A DNA stretch of 64,000 nucleotides from an uncultured Campylobacter sp. (GTDB lineage Bacteria > Campylobacterota > Campylobacteria > Campylobacterales > Campylobacteraceae). The notes under the pieces are model-generated. The model was not told where the DNA came from. It searched no databases and saw only the letters and a program-made list of their open reading frames with translations. Made by a program: the position numbers and the translations under genes. Positions 34,619 to 44,729 of this stretch are shown here, piece after piece; positions within the stretch are counted from its first letter, which is position 1, and each line of letters begins with the position of its first letter. The stretch is from positions 1 through 64,000 of the forward strand of contig NZ_CAMYFP010000006.1 of NCBI RefSeq assembly GCF_947255105.1, read 5' to 3'.

Positions 34619-36053
34619 ATACCTCAAAGGAGTTCTCCTTGCCATGTTGCTAGTTGGTTCACTAGCATATAGTGATGATGAGATGGATTGTTCAAAAAAG
34701 CTTTTTGATATGCAGATTTCTGAAGGTACTACAATAAACGACATATTACTTCAATTTTCTGACAAATGTCAATTTAGTATAGTTACAAAAGATGTAATGG
34801 CTGCCAAAGACTTGCAAAAACCACTTAGTGGAATAAGTATCAAGCAACGAACATTGCGAGGTGTTTTTGATATTATTCTTTTGCAAAACAACATAAACTA
34901 CAGCTACAAAGATGAGATTTTACAACTTTCATCTATCTTTACTAAAAGCTTTAAGATTGATTACATCACCTCCAAAAGAGATGCAACTGCTACAGTAAGA
35001 TCAAGCGTTGAAAGCACTCAAAGCACAGGCGGTGAGGGTAGTGGCTCAAGTAGTAGTGACAACGAGATAACCTCTGTTGAGAGCTTTGACTTTTGGGAGA
35101 CAATTGGTCAGCAAATTGGTTCAGTTTTAAATAGCGGTGCAGAAGACTATAAAGCTCCAGAGCCAATAGTCAATCCAAACGCAGGATTGGTAACTGTAAC
35201 TGCTACTAAGTCTCAAATGGACAGAGTAGAAAAATACATAGCAGATCTTCAAAAAAGACTCAAAAGACAGGTTATGCTTGATGTTTCAATCATCTCTGTT
35301 AACCTTAAAAATGAGTATAAAACAGGAATTGACTGGTCTAAATTTGAGCTTGGTTTTGACTCTGTATTAAATGCTGGATATAAAGATAGCAAGAAAAAAG
35401 CAGTTGATTCTGGTGGTGGATATTGGACAATAGACTCCAATTTGAAATTTAACATTAATGGTATGATGAATTTCCTTGAAGAGGCAGGCAATTCAAAGAT
35501 GATTTCTAGTCCAAAGGTTTTGACACTTCACAACCAACCAGCACTCATCTCTGTTGGAGCCAATATAAACTATCTTTTAACTACCTCTTCTAAGACAACA
35601 GGCTCTACTACAGAGACAGAGACAAGTAGCGAGCAATACACCACATTTGTTGGTATTTTGCTAAATATCTTGCCTGAGATTTCAGATGACAACAGAATAA
35701 TGCTAAGAATCAATCCATCACTTAGTGACTTTTTAAATCAAGATGATAAGCTAGTAGGACAAAGAACTATTGCTCCAGATACAAGAGAGAGCAAACTTTC
35801 TACAGTAGCATATGTAAATGATGGTGATACTGTGATTTTAGGTGGATTGATAGAAGAATCAAAAGGTAAAGATAACACAAATGTTCCAATATTAAGCTCA
35901 ATTCCTCTTGTTGGTAACCTTTTCAAATCTACAAAAGATGCAAATAGCGTAACTGAGCTTGTTTTTGTTATAACTCCAAAAATAGTTCATAACTCAATGC
36001 CTATAAGTGAATCTTTAAGAGAGTTAGGTTTTTCTAAATCACTATATGAATAA
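34596..36053 (+). CDS. ctsD: Secretin of the natural transformation system
   Basis: This 485-residue outer-membrane channel has a signal sequence (about 1-28), an N0/STN domain (FDMQISEGTTINDILLQFSD to about 110), a serine/glycine linker (about 135-160), an N1-like domain (LVTVTATKSQMDRVEKYIAD) and the secretin core (VAYVNDGDTVILGGLIEES, NVPILSSIPLVGNLF, TELVFVITPKIV). It belongs to the PulD/PilQ family and is required for DNA uptake in C. jejuni. Only one repeat domain is visible between N0 and the core, so the periplasmic part is short. Confidence 0.88.
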   Translation: MLKSLITKYLKGVLLAMLLVGSLAYSDDEMDCSKKLFDMQISEGTTINDILLQFSDKCQFSIVTKDVMAAKDLQKPLSGISIKQRTLRGVFDIILLQNNINYSYKDEILQLSSIFTKSFKIDYITSKRDATATVRSSVESTQSTGGEGSGSSSSDNEITSVESFDFWETIGQQIGSVLNSGAEDYKAPEPIVNPNAGLVTVTATKSQMDRVEKYIADLQKRLKRQVMLDVSIISVNLKNEYKTGIDWSKFELGFDSVLNAGYKDSKKKAVDSGGGYWTIDSNLKFNINGMMNFLEEAGNSKMISSPKVLTLHNQPALISVGANINYLLTTSSKTTGSTTETETSSEQYTTFVGILLNILPEISDDNRIMLRINPSLSDFLNQDDKLVGQRTIAPDTRESKLSTVAYVNDGDTVILGGLIEESKGKDNTNVPILSSIPLVGNLFKSTKDANSVTELVFVITPKIVHNSMPISESLRELGFSKSLYE

Positions 36054-36882
36054 AAATAGCTATACACTTATAAAAGAGATTTTTATTGAAAACAACGAGA
36101 TTGGCGATTTCGTCAATCTCGACAAATCAAGGCTTGCATATCACAAAATCCTAAATGCCTTGCAAAAGCCTCTCAAACTCATACTTTTTTATGGCAAACC
36201 TGGAAGTGGGAAGACTTTCTTGCTTCATAAAATAAAGGCAGACTTAGACAAAAAACTAAAAATTGTCTTTTTTCCACAGCCCTTTTTTGATGAAGAGGAG
36301 TTTTTTACAGAGATCTTTTATCAAATTTTTGAGATAAAGCCAAAAGAGAGATTGAGCGACTATGCTACTTTTATAAGGGTCTATAAAGAGATGCTAGAGC
36401 TAAAAGAAAATAGCTTTTTAGGAGTTGATAAGGTTGTGATACTACTTGACGAAGCACAACTCTATCCGCCAAATTTGATAGAAAAAATCCGTCTTATGGC
36501 AGACACTAGACTTTTTAAATTTCTATTTACGGTTCATAAAACTGCCCAAGAAGATCTCTTGGCAAAGGATTATTTTAAAACTAGAATTTGGGAGAGTATT
36601 GAGCTTCCAACATCAACTCTTAATGAGCTAAAACTTTACATCGAAAAAAAGCTTCTCATACATAGCTTTCACGGCTATTATGCAATGTATGATGAAGATA
36701 ATTTCAATCTCATCTATACTCTAACAGAGGGAAATTTAAGAAATTTAAACAAACTTTTATATAAGCTTTATGAGCTTTTTGAGTATTATGAAGAGTATGA
36801 GCCAACATTTATAAATCCTGTTGGCATAAATCACAAAACCATTGAGATGGCTGCAATAAGTGCGGGGTTGATAGATGCTTGA
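36046..36882 (+). CDS. ctsP: ExeA-like P-loop ATPase of the transformation system
   Basis: This 278-residue AAA protein has Walker A GKPGSGKT at 50-57 and Walker B VILLDEAQ at 131-138, followed by LRLMADTR-type sensor residues (IRLMADTRLFKFLFTVHKTA). It resembles the ATPase part of ExeA/GspA proteins, which act at the inner membrane, but has no peptidoglycan-binding domain or membrane helix. The position directly after ctsD and before a membrane protein is that of ctsP in C. jejuni. It overlaps ctsD by eight bases. Confidence 0.78.
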   Translation: MNKNSYTLIKEIFIENNEIGDFVNLDKSRLAYHKILNALQKPLKLILFYGKPGSGKTFLLHKIKADLDKKLKIVFFPQPFFDEEEFFTEIFYQIFEIKPKERLSDYATFIRVYKEMLELKENSFLGVDKVVILLDEAQLYPPNLIEKIRLMADTRLFKFLFTVHKTAQEDLLAKDYFKTRIWESIELPTSTLNELKLYIEKKLLIHSFHGYYAMYDEDNFNLIYTLTEGNLRNLNKLLYKLYELFEYYEEYEPTFINPVGINHKTIEMAAISAGLIDA

Positions 36883-37720
36883 TCATTTTGAAGTAATAGA
36901 GCTAGAGAAAAAATGGCAAGAGTTTGATAAGAGTAGGCAAAAAAAGAGTTTGCTAAAAGACTCTTTTTCTTCTATACGAATTGATAAATTTACCTTTGTT
37001 TTAATAGCTATTATTGGAGTTGGACTTGGATCTATATTTTGGCTACTTTATGGTGGAAACTCCACTATAAAAGAGTCGAATTTAGTAGCAACAAAGATAG
37101 AGCAAAATACCACAAATGAGTCAAAAAATGAGACTAAAGATCTTAAATTTGAGAGTGAAAAAAGAGTTAAAAAAAGCGATACAAGAGAGTATCTTAGCTT
37201 AAATGATATCGGAATAAAATCAAGCATTGATTCTGGAGGCTTTAGTTTTCAAGATAGCAATGCCAAACAAAACCTCTCTTCGCAGAGTGAATCAGCAGTA
37301 ATGAGCGAAGAGTTTATTGACTTTGGTAACCCACCAAATCCACCAAGCAAAAACTCTGCAATTAACAGATCATCTACTGCCAAGAAAAAGCCAATTATAA
37401 AGATAGAAAGCACCTCTATAAAGCAGTCAAATTTAACTCTAGAACAGCGATTTGAAGCAACTAGAAGTATAGAATATGCCATTGAAATTGCACAAAAAAG
37501 TTACGATAGTAATGAGTATGGCAAAGCAATAAAATGGGCACTTATTGCAAATGATATTGACAAAAATAGCATTGATAGCTGGGTTATATTTGCCAAATCA
37601 AACTATAAAATTGGTAGAAAAAACGACGCGATAACTGCACTAAAAGCCCTTAGCTCAAGGGTTAAGAGTGAAAATATCATCGCTCTTATCGCTAAGATGG
37701 AAGATGGGACTTTCAAATGA
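36875..37720 (+). CDS. Bitopic membrane protein with TPR-like C-terminus (candidate CtsX)
   Basis: This 281-residue protein has a basic cytoplasmic N-terminus, one membrane helix (about 38-56, FTFVLIAIIGVGLGSIFWLL), a long low-complexity periplasmic region (about 60-185) and a TPR-like end (IEYAIEIAQKSYDSNEYGKA...SIDSWVIFAKSNYKIG). It overlaps ctsP by eight bases. In C. jejuni CtsX is the membrane partner of CtsP and lies next to it, so this is the best CtsX candidate; the length match is uncertain. The layout also recalls GspB/ExeB, which anchors ExeA. Confidence 0.6.
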   Translation: MLDHFEVIELEKKWQEFDKSRQKKSLLKDSFSSIRIDKFTFVLIAIIGVGLGSIFWLLYGGNSTIKESNLVATKIEQNTTNESKNETKDLKFESEKRVKKSDTREYLSLNDIGIKSSIDSGGFSFQDSNAKQNLSSQSESAVMSEEFIDFGNPPNPPSKNSAINRSSTAKKKPIIKIESTSIKQSNLTLEQRFEATRSIEYAIEIAQKSYDSNEYGKAIKWALIANDIDKNSIDSWVIFAKSNYKIGRKNDAITALKALSSRVKSENIIALIAKMEDGTFK

Positions 37721-38262
37721 AAAAGTTAGTCATCCTGCTTTTTACCCCTCTTTTTTGCTTTGGAAATGATGTGAATATTGATGATGTAAAAGACTGGATA
37801 GCGGCTGGTCAATATAGTAGAATTTGCAAAGATAACGTTAGAAAGCTTTTTGTAGAGCAAAAAAATAGCACCGTAGCAAACATCTATGCAAAAGCTTGTC
37901 TAAAACTCGACAAAATCAATGAACTAATCATTCCAATAACAATGCTCTATGAAGATAGGGCATCAAGAGAAAATGCTGCAATCTATGCAACGATTTTATA
38001 TCAAAAAAAATTGCTCTATTTTGCTATAATCGACAATTATGATATAAGCTATATACAAACTCCAAAAATAGAGTATATACTCTCTTATATTTTTGATAAA
38101 TTTGTTGCAAAAGAGTATGAGCTTAAAGAGAACAGATATCACTTTATCTTAAATGACGATCTAAGATGTGAGCTATTTATAGAAGATGACAGCGGTATCA
38201 AAAAATTAAAATTAGAAATTTATGACAATGATAGGCTAGTTTCAACTAAGGTCTATTGGTAG
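37717..38262 (+). CDS. Exported protein of unknown function inside the cts operon
   Basis: This 181-residue protein has a signal peptide (MKKLVILLFTPLFCFG) and a mature part with helical, TPR-like repeats (SRICKDNVRKLFVEQKNSTV, NIYAKACLKLDKINELI), then a small beta-rich end. Its start overlaps the candidate ctsX stop by four bases and its stop is eight bases before ctsE, so it belongs to the operon. I recognise no family. A pilotin or secretin-assembly role would be consistent with an exported TPR protein, but there is no direct sign. Confidence 0.65.
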   Translation: MKKLVILLFTPLFCFGNDVNIDDVKDWIAAGQYSRICKDNVRKLFVEQKNSTVANIYAKACLKLDKINELIIPITMLYEDRASRENAAIYATILYQKKLLYFAIIDNYDISYIQTPKIEYILSYIFDKFVAKEYELKENRYHFILNDDLRCELFIEDDSGIKKLKLEIYDNDRLVSTKVYW

Positions 38263-38270
38263 GGGGAAAT

Positions 38271-40019
38271 ATGACTGATTTGGATAAGCAGATTATACAT
38301 GAGTTGGTAAGTAGCGGTAAGCTTGATATAAACTCAATAGCTGAGATTACCGAAAAGATGGAGATTGGGCTTACTCTTCCTGAAGTTTTGATTGGTGATA
38401 ACTATATATCACAAGAGCAGTTTGCCGAGCTGTTTTTCCAAAAATACAGAAGAAGACAACTAACATTGCAAGAGATTAGCGATAAGTTCTATTTAGATAA
38501 AAGAACTTTTTTAGCAGCCTATGCCAAAGCCAACAACATGACCTATATGGATCTTGATAGTATCTCTGTTGATTATAGACTTTCCGAAAAACTATCAGCT
38601 AGTCAATTAAGAAGATTAGAGGCATTTCCAGTAAAGAGCGATGATATCTCTATCTATGTAGCTTTTAAAAATCCTTTTGACCTTGATGCACAGGATAAAA
38701 TCCAACATATGTTTAACAGAAAGCTTCTTAAAGTTGTTATGTCTGAGCCTGAGCAGATAGATAAATATCTTGATAAGCTTGAGCTAAAGGACAGCATCAA
38801 GGGTATTGTTTCAGAGATTAGAAATGAGTTAAGCAATGCAGGAACTGCTGGAGAACAGACAGAGAGCTCAGGTATTTTAAAGCTTATTGAAGTTATTGTC
38901 CATCAGTCAGTCATCTCAAGAGGTAGCGATATTCATATTGAGCCAACAGAGAATAGCTGTATAGTTAGAACAAGAATTGATGGTATGCTAACTGAGCTAT
39001 TTTTATTTGATAGAGATATCTATCCACCACTTGTTTCAAGACTAAAACTTCTTTCAAACATGGATATATCCGAAAGAAGAAAACCTCAAGATGGTAGATT
39101 TTCACTAAAAGTTGTAGATAAAGAGTATGACTTTCGTATCTCAACTTTGCCTATATTGACAGGTGAGTCAATAGTTCTAAGAATTTTGGATAAATCTAAA
39201 GTTTTGATTAGTCTTGAAAAACTTGGTATGCACCCTGATAGTTTTAAGCGTTTTCAAGCGGCTATGAAAGCTCCATATGGAATTATTCTAGTTACAGGAC
39301 CTACTGGTTCAGGTAAGACTACAACACTTTATGCAGCACTTAATGATATGAAGAGCATTGAGACTAAAATCATCACTGTTGAAGACCCGGTTGAGTATCA
39401 GCTCAATATGATTCAGCAAGTTCACGTCAATGAAAAAGCGGGACTTACCTTTGCAGCAGCTCTTAGATCTATACTTAGACAAGATCCTGATGTTATAATG
39501 ATTGGTGAGATTAGAGATCAAGAGACACTTCGTATAGCAATACAAGCAGCACTTACTGGACACTTAGTTTTCTCAACACTTCACACAAACGATGCCATTA
39601 GCGCAATTCCAAGAATGGCTGATATGGGTATAGAAAACTACCTTATAAGTGGCGCAGTTATCGCTATAGAGGCGCAAAGACTTATAAGAAGATTGTGTCC
39701 TCACTGCAAGGTTAGAACTGTTTTGCCTGACAATATGATGTCACACATCAAGCAATATCTTCCACAAAACTACACTTTTTACCGAGCAGTTGGATGTGAG
39801 AAGTGTGCGGGTACTGGCTATTCGGGACGTGAAATGATAAGTGAGATACTTACAGTATCTGATAAACTACAAAGTCTAATAGCAACTGGTGCGTCAAAGG
39901 ATGATATGAAAAAAGTTGCATACGAAGAGGGCTTTATTGATATGTTTCATGATGGAATCATTAGAGCGGCAAAAGGCTCAACTAGTGTAGAAGAGATCTA
40001 TAGGGTGGCAAGAGAATGA
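38271..40019 (+). CDS. ctsE: Assembly ATPase of the transformation system (GspE/PilB family)
   Basis: This 582-residue secretion ATPase has an N-terminal MshEN-type region (about 1-170), Walker A GPTGSGKT at 343-350, the Asp-box and Walker B (LRQDPDVIMIGEIRD), a His box (GHLVFSTLHTNDA) and a zinc-binding tetracysteine (CPHCK...CEKCAGTGYSGRE). It polymerises pseudopilins for DNA uptake. I start it at the ATG at 38271, with GGGGGAA just upstream; an in-frame ATG at 38256 lies inside the previous gene. It overlaps ctsF by four bases. Confidence 0.92.
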   Translation: MTDLDKQIIHELVSSGKLDINSIAEITEKMEIGLTLPEVLIGDNYISQEQFAELFFQKYRRRQLTLQEISDKFYLDKRTFLAAYAKANNMTYMDLDSISVDYRLSEKLSASQLRRLEAFPVKSDDISIYVAFKNPFDLDAQDKIQHMFNRKLLKVVMSEPEQIDKYLDKLELKDSIKGIVSEIRNELSNAGTAGEQTESSGILKLIEVIVHQSVISRGSDIHIEPTENSCIVRTRIDGMLTELFLFDRDIYPPLVSRLKLLSNMDISERRKPQDGRFSLKVVDKEYDFRISTLPILTGESIVLRILDKSKVLISLEKLGMHPDSFKRFQAAMKAPYGIILVTGPTGSGKTTTLYAALNDMKSIETKIITVEDPVEYQLNMIQQVHVNEKAGLTFAAALRSILRQDPDVIMIGEIRDQETLRIAIQAALTGHLVFSTLHTNDAISAIPRMADMGIENYLISGAVIAIEAQRLIRRLCPHCKVRTVLPDNMMSHIKQYLPQNYTFYRAVGCEKCAGTGYSGREMISEILTVSDKLQSLIATGASKDDMKKVAYEEGFIDMFHDGIIRAAKGSTSVEEIYRVARE

Positions 40020-41257
40020 AAAAAATAGAATTTGATGTAAAAGGTAAAGATAAACAAAGGCAGAGAGTTCAGCTTGGAACAAGGAGCCGTTATGGTGGTA
40101 GAAATCTCTCAAGACGAGGCTCTTTTAGCAAGATTGCAGAGACAAAACCAGTTACGCTAAATGAGCAATTTGCTGACCTTTCTATAAAGGTTACAAGGCT
40201 TCTTGGAGTTGGTGGAAAGGTTAAAACACCAAATTTGGTTGCCTCTGTAAGACAGCTTTCTGTTATGGTAAATGCGGGTATCTCTATACACGATAGTATA
40301 AAAGAGGTTGCAAATACCTCCGAAGATAAGGTGCTAAAGCATATTTTTTCTGTCTTAAATGATGATTTGAACTCTGGTCTTAGCTTGACTGAATCTACTG
40401 AGAAATTTAAAGAACAGCTTGGCGATATAACGATAGCTATGATAAATTTGGGTGAAAATACAGGTAACATGGCAGAGTCACTTTCAAAGCTCTCTCAAAT
40501 GCTTGAAGAGGTTTGGGAGAATAAACAGAAATTTAAAAAGGCGATGAGATATCCTATTACTATATTGATTGTTTTGGCTATCGCATTTTTGATACTTATG
40601 CTCTTTGTTGTTCCGCAGTTTAGGGAGATATTTGAAGAGCTTGGTGCAAATTTGCCACTTCCAACAAGGATACTTCTAAATATAGAGTATGTCCTTAGCA
40701 ACTATGGAATTTGGGTGCTTGCGATTTTTGTAGCTTCAATATTTGCACTTATCAATGCCTATAAAAGGAGCGATGAGTTTAAAAAACTTTGGGATAAATA
40801 TATTCTAAAGGTCTATTTGCTTGGAAAAATTACATTTTTATCTACAATGGCTAGATTTAACCTTATTTTTACTGAGCTAGTAAAAGCTGGAGTTCCAATA
40901 GCCGATGCGCTAGATACTGCAATTTTGATGGTTGATAATACAGATATGAAATTTAAACTCTCAACTGTTAAGCCATCAGTTGAGCAAGGTGTAAGCTTAA
41001 CCGATGCCCTAAGAAATACTGGTTATTATGAAAGCATGCTTATACAGATGATTAGTGCTGGCGAGCAAAGTGGTAGTTTGGAGACTATGCTTGCCAATGT
41101 TAGTAACTATTTTAAGCTTAAATTTGATGAGATTATTGACAACATCTCAACCTATGTTGAGCCTATCCTTCTTGTAGTTATGGCAGCGATGGTTATACTT
41201 CTAGCTCTTGGTATTTTTATGCCTATGTGGGATCTTGGAAGCGCGGCAAAATCATAG
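40016..41257 (+). CDS. ctsF: Inner-membrane platform protein of the transformation system (GspF/PilC family)
   Basis: This 413-residue protein has two T2SSF domains: VASVRQLSVMVNAGISIHDS, about 80-200, and MARFNLIFTELVKAGVPIAD, about 280-400. Three membrane helices lie at about 180-200, 230-250 and 380-405. It is the platform turned by CtsE. The N-terminus is rich in Arg and Gly. The gene ends the operon, followed by a strong palindromic terminator. Confidence 0.9.
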   Translation: MKKIEFDVKGKDKQRQRVQLGTRSRYGGRNLSRRGSFSKIAETKPVTLNEQFADLSIKVTRLLGVGGKVKTPNLVASVRQLSVMVNAGISIHDSIKEVANTSEDKVLKHIFSVLNDDLNSGLSLTESTEKFKEQLGDITIAMINLGENTGNMAESLSKLSQMLEEVWENKQKFKKAMRYPITILIVLAIAFLILMLFVVPQFREIFEELGANLPLPTRILLNIEYVLSNYGIWVLAIFVASIFALINAYKRSDEFKKLWDKYILKVYLLGKITFLSTMARFNLIFTELVKAGVPIADALDTAILMVDNTDMKFKLSTVKPSVEQGVSLTDALRNTGYYESMLIQMISAGEQSGSLETMLANVSNYFKLKFDEIIDNISTYVEPILLVVMAAMVILLALGIFMPMWDLGSAAKS

Positions 41258-41264
41258 ATTGTCA

Positions 41265-41290
41265 AAATAGACCTAAATTTAGGTCTATTT
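41265..41290 (+). terminator. Terminator of the cts operon
   Basis: AAATAGACCTAAA and TTTAGGTCTATTT form a perfect 26-base palindrome seven bases after the ctsF stop, followed by a T-rich run (ATCTTTTATTTTTAC). It is a convincing intrinsic terminator. Confidence 0.75.
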
Positions 41291-41332
41291 ATCTTTTATT
41301 TTTACTATAGTTGTACTTTTGTTAAAGGATTG

Positions 41333-43483
41333 ATGATTTTTAGACTATTTATTTTTATAATAATATCGGCACTTTTTATATTTTTAGGTATATCTACTAT
41401 CTCACTAAACTACGATATGGTGGGGCTAATTGGCAAAACGATAGGCAGATACAACCTAAAGCTCTTTGGAAGTATTGCCTATATCTATCCTTTTTTATCC
41501 GTTTTTATACTCTATTTTATCTACAAAAAAATCACCAAATTTAACTTAAGAGCTTTGGAGCTTCTGTTTGGTGGATTGATACTATTTTTCACACTTTTGA
41601 TACTTCAAGCCTTTGTTGGCGGCAAAGGTGTCATTGGAGAGTTGATAGTTTTAGGACTTTTGGACTTTATAGGAAGAGTTGGCATAATAGTTTTTATGCT
41701 TATGTTACTAACTCTTTCATTTGTTCTTTTTTATGACCAAAACAGCTCTTTGAAATTTATGAAATTTAGACTCTTACAAAAAAAAGATAGTAAAGCTGAT
41801 AGTTTAGTTGTGGAGCAAAAAAATGAAAATATGCCAGATGAGAGCGTTATAAAAACTATAAAACCACTAAATGGCGAAAAGGAAGAGCTTATTATTAACA
41901 AAGAGGATGGAAGTGCTAAATTTGTAACAACCAATAGCGAGCCAAAAAGTGAGTCAAAAGATGAAAAAAAGGTAGAAGTTGTAACAAAAGAGCCTCTAAA
42001 ACTTGGCGGCGTGCAACATTTAAAAGAGGTTGAGCAAAATAAAAAGATTTTAGATACATTGGAAAAAGGGGCTGTTGAAAAGCCAAAAGATTTTGAACTT
42101 CCACCGCTTAAATTTCTAAAAGATCCGCCAAAACAGACCATTGCAGTTGATGAAAAGGAGATTGATAAAAAAATTTACGATCTTCTTGAGAAGTTGAAAC
42201 GCTTTAAAATAGATGGCGATGTTGTTAGGACCTATAGTGGCCCAGTTGTTACTACCTTTGAGTTTAGACCCGCCGCACATATAAAAATATCAAAAATCTT
42301 AACTCTTGAAGATGATCTTGCAATGGCGCTAAAGGCAAAGATTATTCGCATACAAGCGCCAATTCCTGGAAAAAATGCTGTTGGTATTGAGATTCCAAAT
42401 AAGCAGATAGAGACTATCTATCTAAAAGAGATTTTAGATAGTGATATTTTCAAGTCAGCCAAAAGTTCGCTAACTGTTGCTCTTGGCAAAGATATAGTTG
42501 GGCAGCCTTTTGTAACAGATCTAAAAACTCTTCCACATCTCTTGATAGCAGGAACTACTGGAAGTGGAAAGAGCGTTGGGATAAATGCAATGCTTCTAAG
42601 CTTGCTTTATAGAAACTCTCCAAAAAGTCTAAGGCTTCTTATGATAGATCCAAAGATGCTTGAGTTTAGTATGTATAATGAAATCCCCCATCTCTTAACA
42701 CCTGTTATAACTGAGCCAAAAAAGGCGATTGGTGCTCTTTCAAATTTGGTTTTGGAGATGGAGCGAAGATATAAGTTGATGTCAAAAACAAAGACAAAAA
42801 ACATTGAAAATTACAATGAAAAGATAGCTAAATTTGGCTCTGATGCTGAAAAATTGCCCTATATCGTAGTTATCATTGATGAGCTTGCTGATTTGATGAT
42901 GACAAGTGGCAAGGATGTTGAGTTTTATATCGGGCGTTTGGCACAGATGGCAAGAGCTAGCGGGATTCATCTCATAGTTGCAACACAACGTCCAAGTGTT
43001 GATGTTGTAACTGGCTTTGTAAAGGCAAATTTACCATCTAGAATAAGTTTTAGAGTGAGCCAAAAGATTGATTCTAAGGTTATTTTAGATGAGATGGGTG
43101 CAGATGGACTTTTGGGTAGGGGCGATATGCTTTTAAAGCTTCCTGGCTATGAGTCAGTTAGGCTTCATGCGCCTTTTGTAAGCGAGGAAGAGATTATTAA
43201 GATAGTTGAGTTTATTAAGGCTCAAGGTGGCGCTTGCTATGATGAGCTCTTTTTGGAGTCGCAAAAAGAGACAAAAGATGGCGAAAGTAGTGATGTCTCA
43301 GAGCTTGATGAGCTTTATGAAGAGGCAAAAAACATTGTGCTAAGTGAAAATAAAACCTCCATAAGCTATCTTCAACGAAGACTCAAAATTGGCTACAATA
43401 GGGCTGCTAGCATCATGGAGCAGTTAGAAGAGATGGGCGTTTTGTCAGAGATTAATGCCAAAGGACAAAGGGAGATTTTGTGA
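41333..43483 (+). CDS. ftsK: DNA translocase FtsK
   Basis: This 716-residue protein has four N-terminal membrane helices (to about 135), an acidic/basic linker (about 145-240), the motor with Walker A GTTGSGKS at about 407-414 and VVIIDELADLMM, and a C-terminal winged-helix gamma domain (SISYLQRRLKIGYNRAASIM) that reads KOPS-type sites. It pumps chromosome ends at the division septum. The ATG at 41333 with AAAGGA upstream is preferred to the TTG at 41330. ftsW and murG follow on the same strand. Confidence 0.94.
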   Translation: MIFRLFIFIIISALFIFLGISTISLNYDMVGLIGKTIGRYNLKLFGSIAYIYPFLSVFILYFIYKKITKFNLRALELLFGGLILFFTLLILQAFVGGKGVIGELIVLGLLDFIGRVGIIVFMLMLLTLSFVLFYDQNSSLKFMKFRLLQKKDSKADSLVVEQKNENMPDESVIKTIKPLNGEKEELIINKEDGSAKFVTTNSEPKSESKDEKKVEVVTKEPLKLGGVQHLKEVEQNKKILDTLEKGAVEKPKDFELPPLKFLKDPPKQTIAVDEKEIDKKIYDLLEKLKRFKIDGDVVRTYSGPVVTTFEFRPAAHIKISKILTLEDDLAMALKAKIIRIQAPIPGKNAVGIEIPNKQIETIYLKEILDSDIFKSAKSSLTVALGKDIVGQPFVTDLKTLPHLLIAGTTGSGKSVGINAMLLSLLYRNSPKSLRLLMIDPKMLEFSMYNEIPHLLTPVITEPKKAIGALSNLVLEMERRYKLMSKTKTKNIENYNEKIAKFGSDAEKLPYIVVIIDELADLMMTSGKDVEFYIGRLAQMARASGIHLIVATQRPSVDVVTGFVKANLPSRISFRVSQKIDSKVILDEMGADGLLGRGDMLLKLPGYESVRLHAPFVSEEEIIKIVEFIKAQGGACYDELFLESQKETKDGESSDVSELDELYEEAKNIVLSENKTSISYLQRRLKIGYNRAASIMEQLEEMGVLSEINAKGQREIL

Positions 43484-43562
43484 TTGGCAAATTGTCACCA
43501 CTTATGGGTCAAATTTACCCATATTGGGATAAATTTAACAGGCTAAATTTAGATAGCGCCCT

Positions 43563-44729
43563 ATGAATAAAAGACTCTTTTTTCTTATGAGCACTCTTAT
43601 TGCTATAGGTATTGTTTTTACACTCTCTCTTCCGATATTTGAAACTCTAAAGTATGGATATAGCTCAATTTACTTTTTTAAAAAACAACTCATTGCTGGA
43701 GCTGGAGGACTCTTTTTTGCTTGGTTACTCTCTTTTGTGGGCAATCAAAAGTGGATCTCTAGGATCTGTTTTACTGCTTTGATAATTACAGCGCTACTTA
43801 TAGTAACTATGCCATTTATGCCACAATCTATGGTAACAAAGGTAAATGGCGCCTATAGATGGATAAGAATATCTGGATTTTCGCTATCGCCAGTTGAGTT
43901 TTTTAAAATAGGTTTTATCTATTTTTTTGCATGGAGCTTTACACGCAAGATAACCTATCAAAAGCCAACTATGAGCGATGAGTTTAAGACATTGGTGCCA
44001 TATCTATTGCTTTTGTTTTTTGCTTCTTTTATTGTTGCAATGTTACAAAATGACATAGGGCAGGTGATGATTTTAGTCATTGTCTTTATGCTTATGCTGT
44101 TACTTGCTGGCACTACATTTAAATTTATAGTTTTGGGCATGCTTTTTGCATCGACTATTTTAGGTGGCTTTATCGTCACAAGTCCGCACCGCATAAGAAG
44201 AGTTGAGTCTTGGTGGAGTGGAAGTCAAGATGTAATTCTCTCATTTTTTCCATCAAATGTAGCTGACAAGCTTAGAGTTGATGATGTTGAAGCGCCCTAT
44301 CAAGTAGGTCACTCAATCAACGCCATAAATAACGGCGGCTTTTTTGGTCAAGGACTTGGCGAGGGAATGTTTAAGCTTGGATTTTTATCTGAGGTTCATA
44401 CGGACTTTGTTTTATCTGGAATGATAGAGGAGATTGGCATTGTTGGGATAGGCGCTGTTTTGTTTATTTTCTTTCTGTTTTTGTATCAAATTTTTTCTAT
44501 CGCAGATATGTTAAAAGAGAAAAATAGGGTCTATTATCTATTTAGCGCGGGGATTGGACTTATGTTTTTGTTTTCATTTTTGATGAATGGTTTTGGAGTA
44601 ACATCTATAATACCGATAAAAGGTATCGCAGTGCCATTTTTGAGCTATGGCGGAACTCATATCTTGGCATCTTGCTTCGCAGTGGGGCTAATATTATCTA
44701 TGTCAAAACAAAAAAAGAGTGAACCATGA
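43563..44729 (+). CDS. ftsW: Septal peptidoglycan polymerase FtsW
   Basis: This 388-residue SEDS-family protein has about 10 membrane helices and the family marks NGAYRWIRISGFSLSPVEFF and EVHTDFVLSGMIEEIG. It is assigned as FtsW rather than RodA because murG follows with a four-base overlap, the usual division-cluster pairing. A weak hairpin (ATGGGT...ACCCAT at 43504-43522) lies in the 79-base gap after ftsK. Confidence 0.9.
   Translation: MNKRLFFLMSTLIAIGIVFTLSLPIFETLKYGYSSIYFFKKQLIAGAGGLFFAWLLSFVGNQKWISRICFTALIITALLIVTMPFMPQSMVTKVNGAYRWIRISGFSLSPVEFFKIGFIYFFAWSFTRKITYQKPTMSDEFKTLVPYLLLLFFASFIVAMLQNDIGQVMILVIVFMLMLLLAGTTFKFIVLGMLFASTILGGFIVTSPHRIRRVESWWSGSQDVILSFFPSNVADKLRVDDVEAPYQVGHSINAINNGGFFGQGLGEGMFKLGFLSEVHTDFVLSGMIEEIGIVGIGAVLFIFFLFLYQIFSIADMLKEKNRVYYLFSAGIGLMFLFSFLMNGFGVTSIIPIKGIAVPFLSYGGTHILASCFAVGLILSMSKQKKSEP

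Noticed and set aside
43504..43522. Terminator between ftsK and ftsW
   Set aside because: ATGGGT/ACCCAT gives only a six-pair stem with no T-run, too weak to call.
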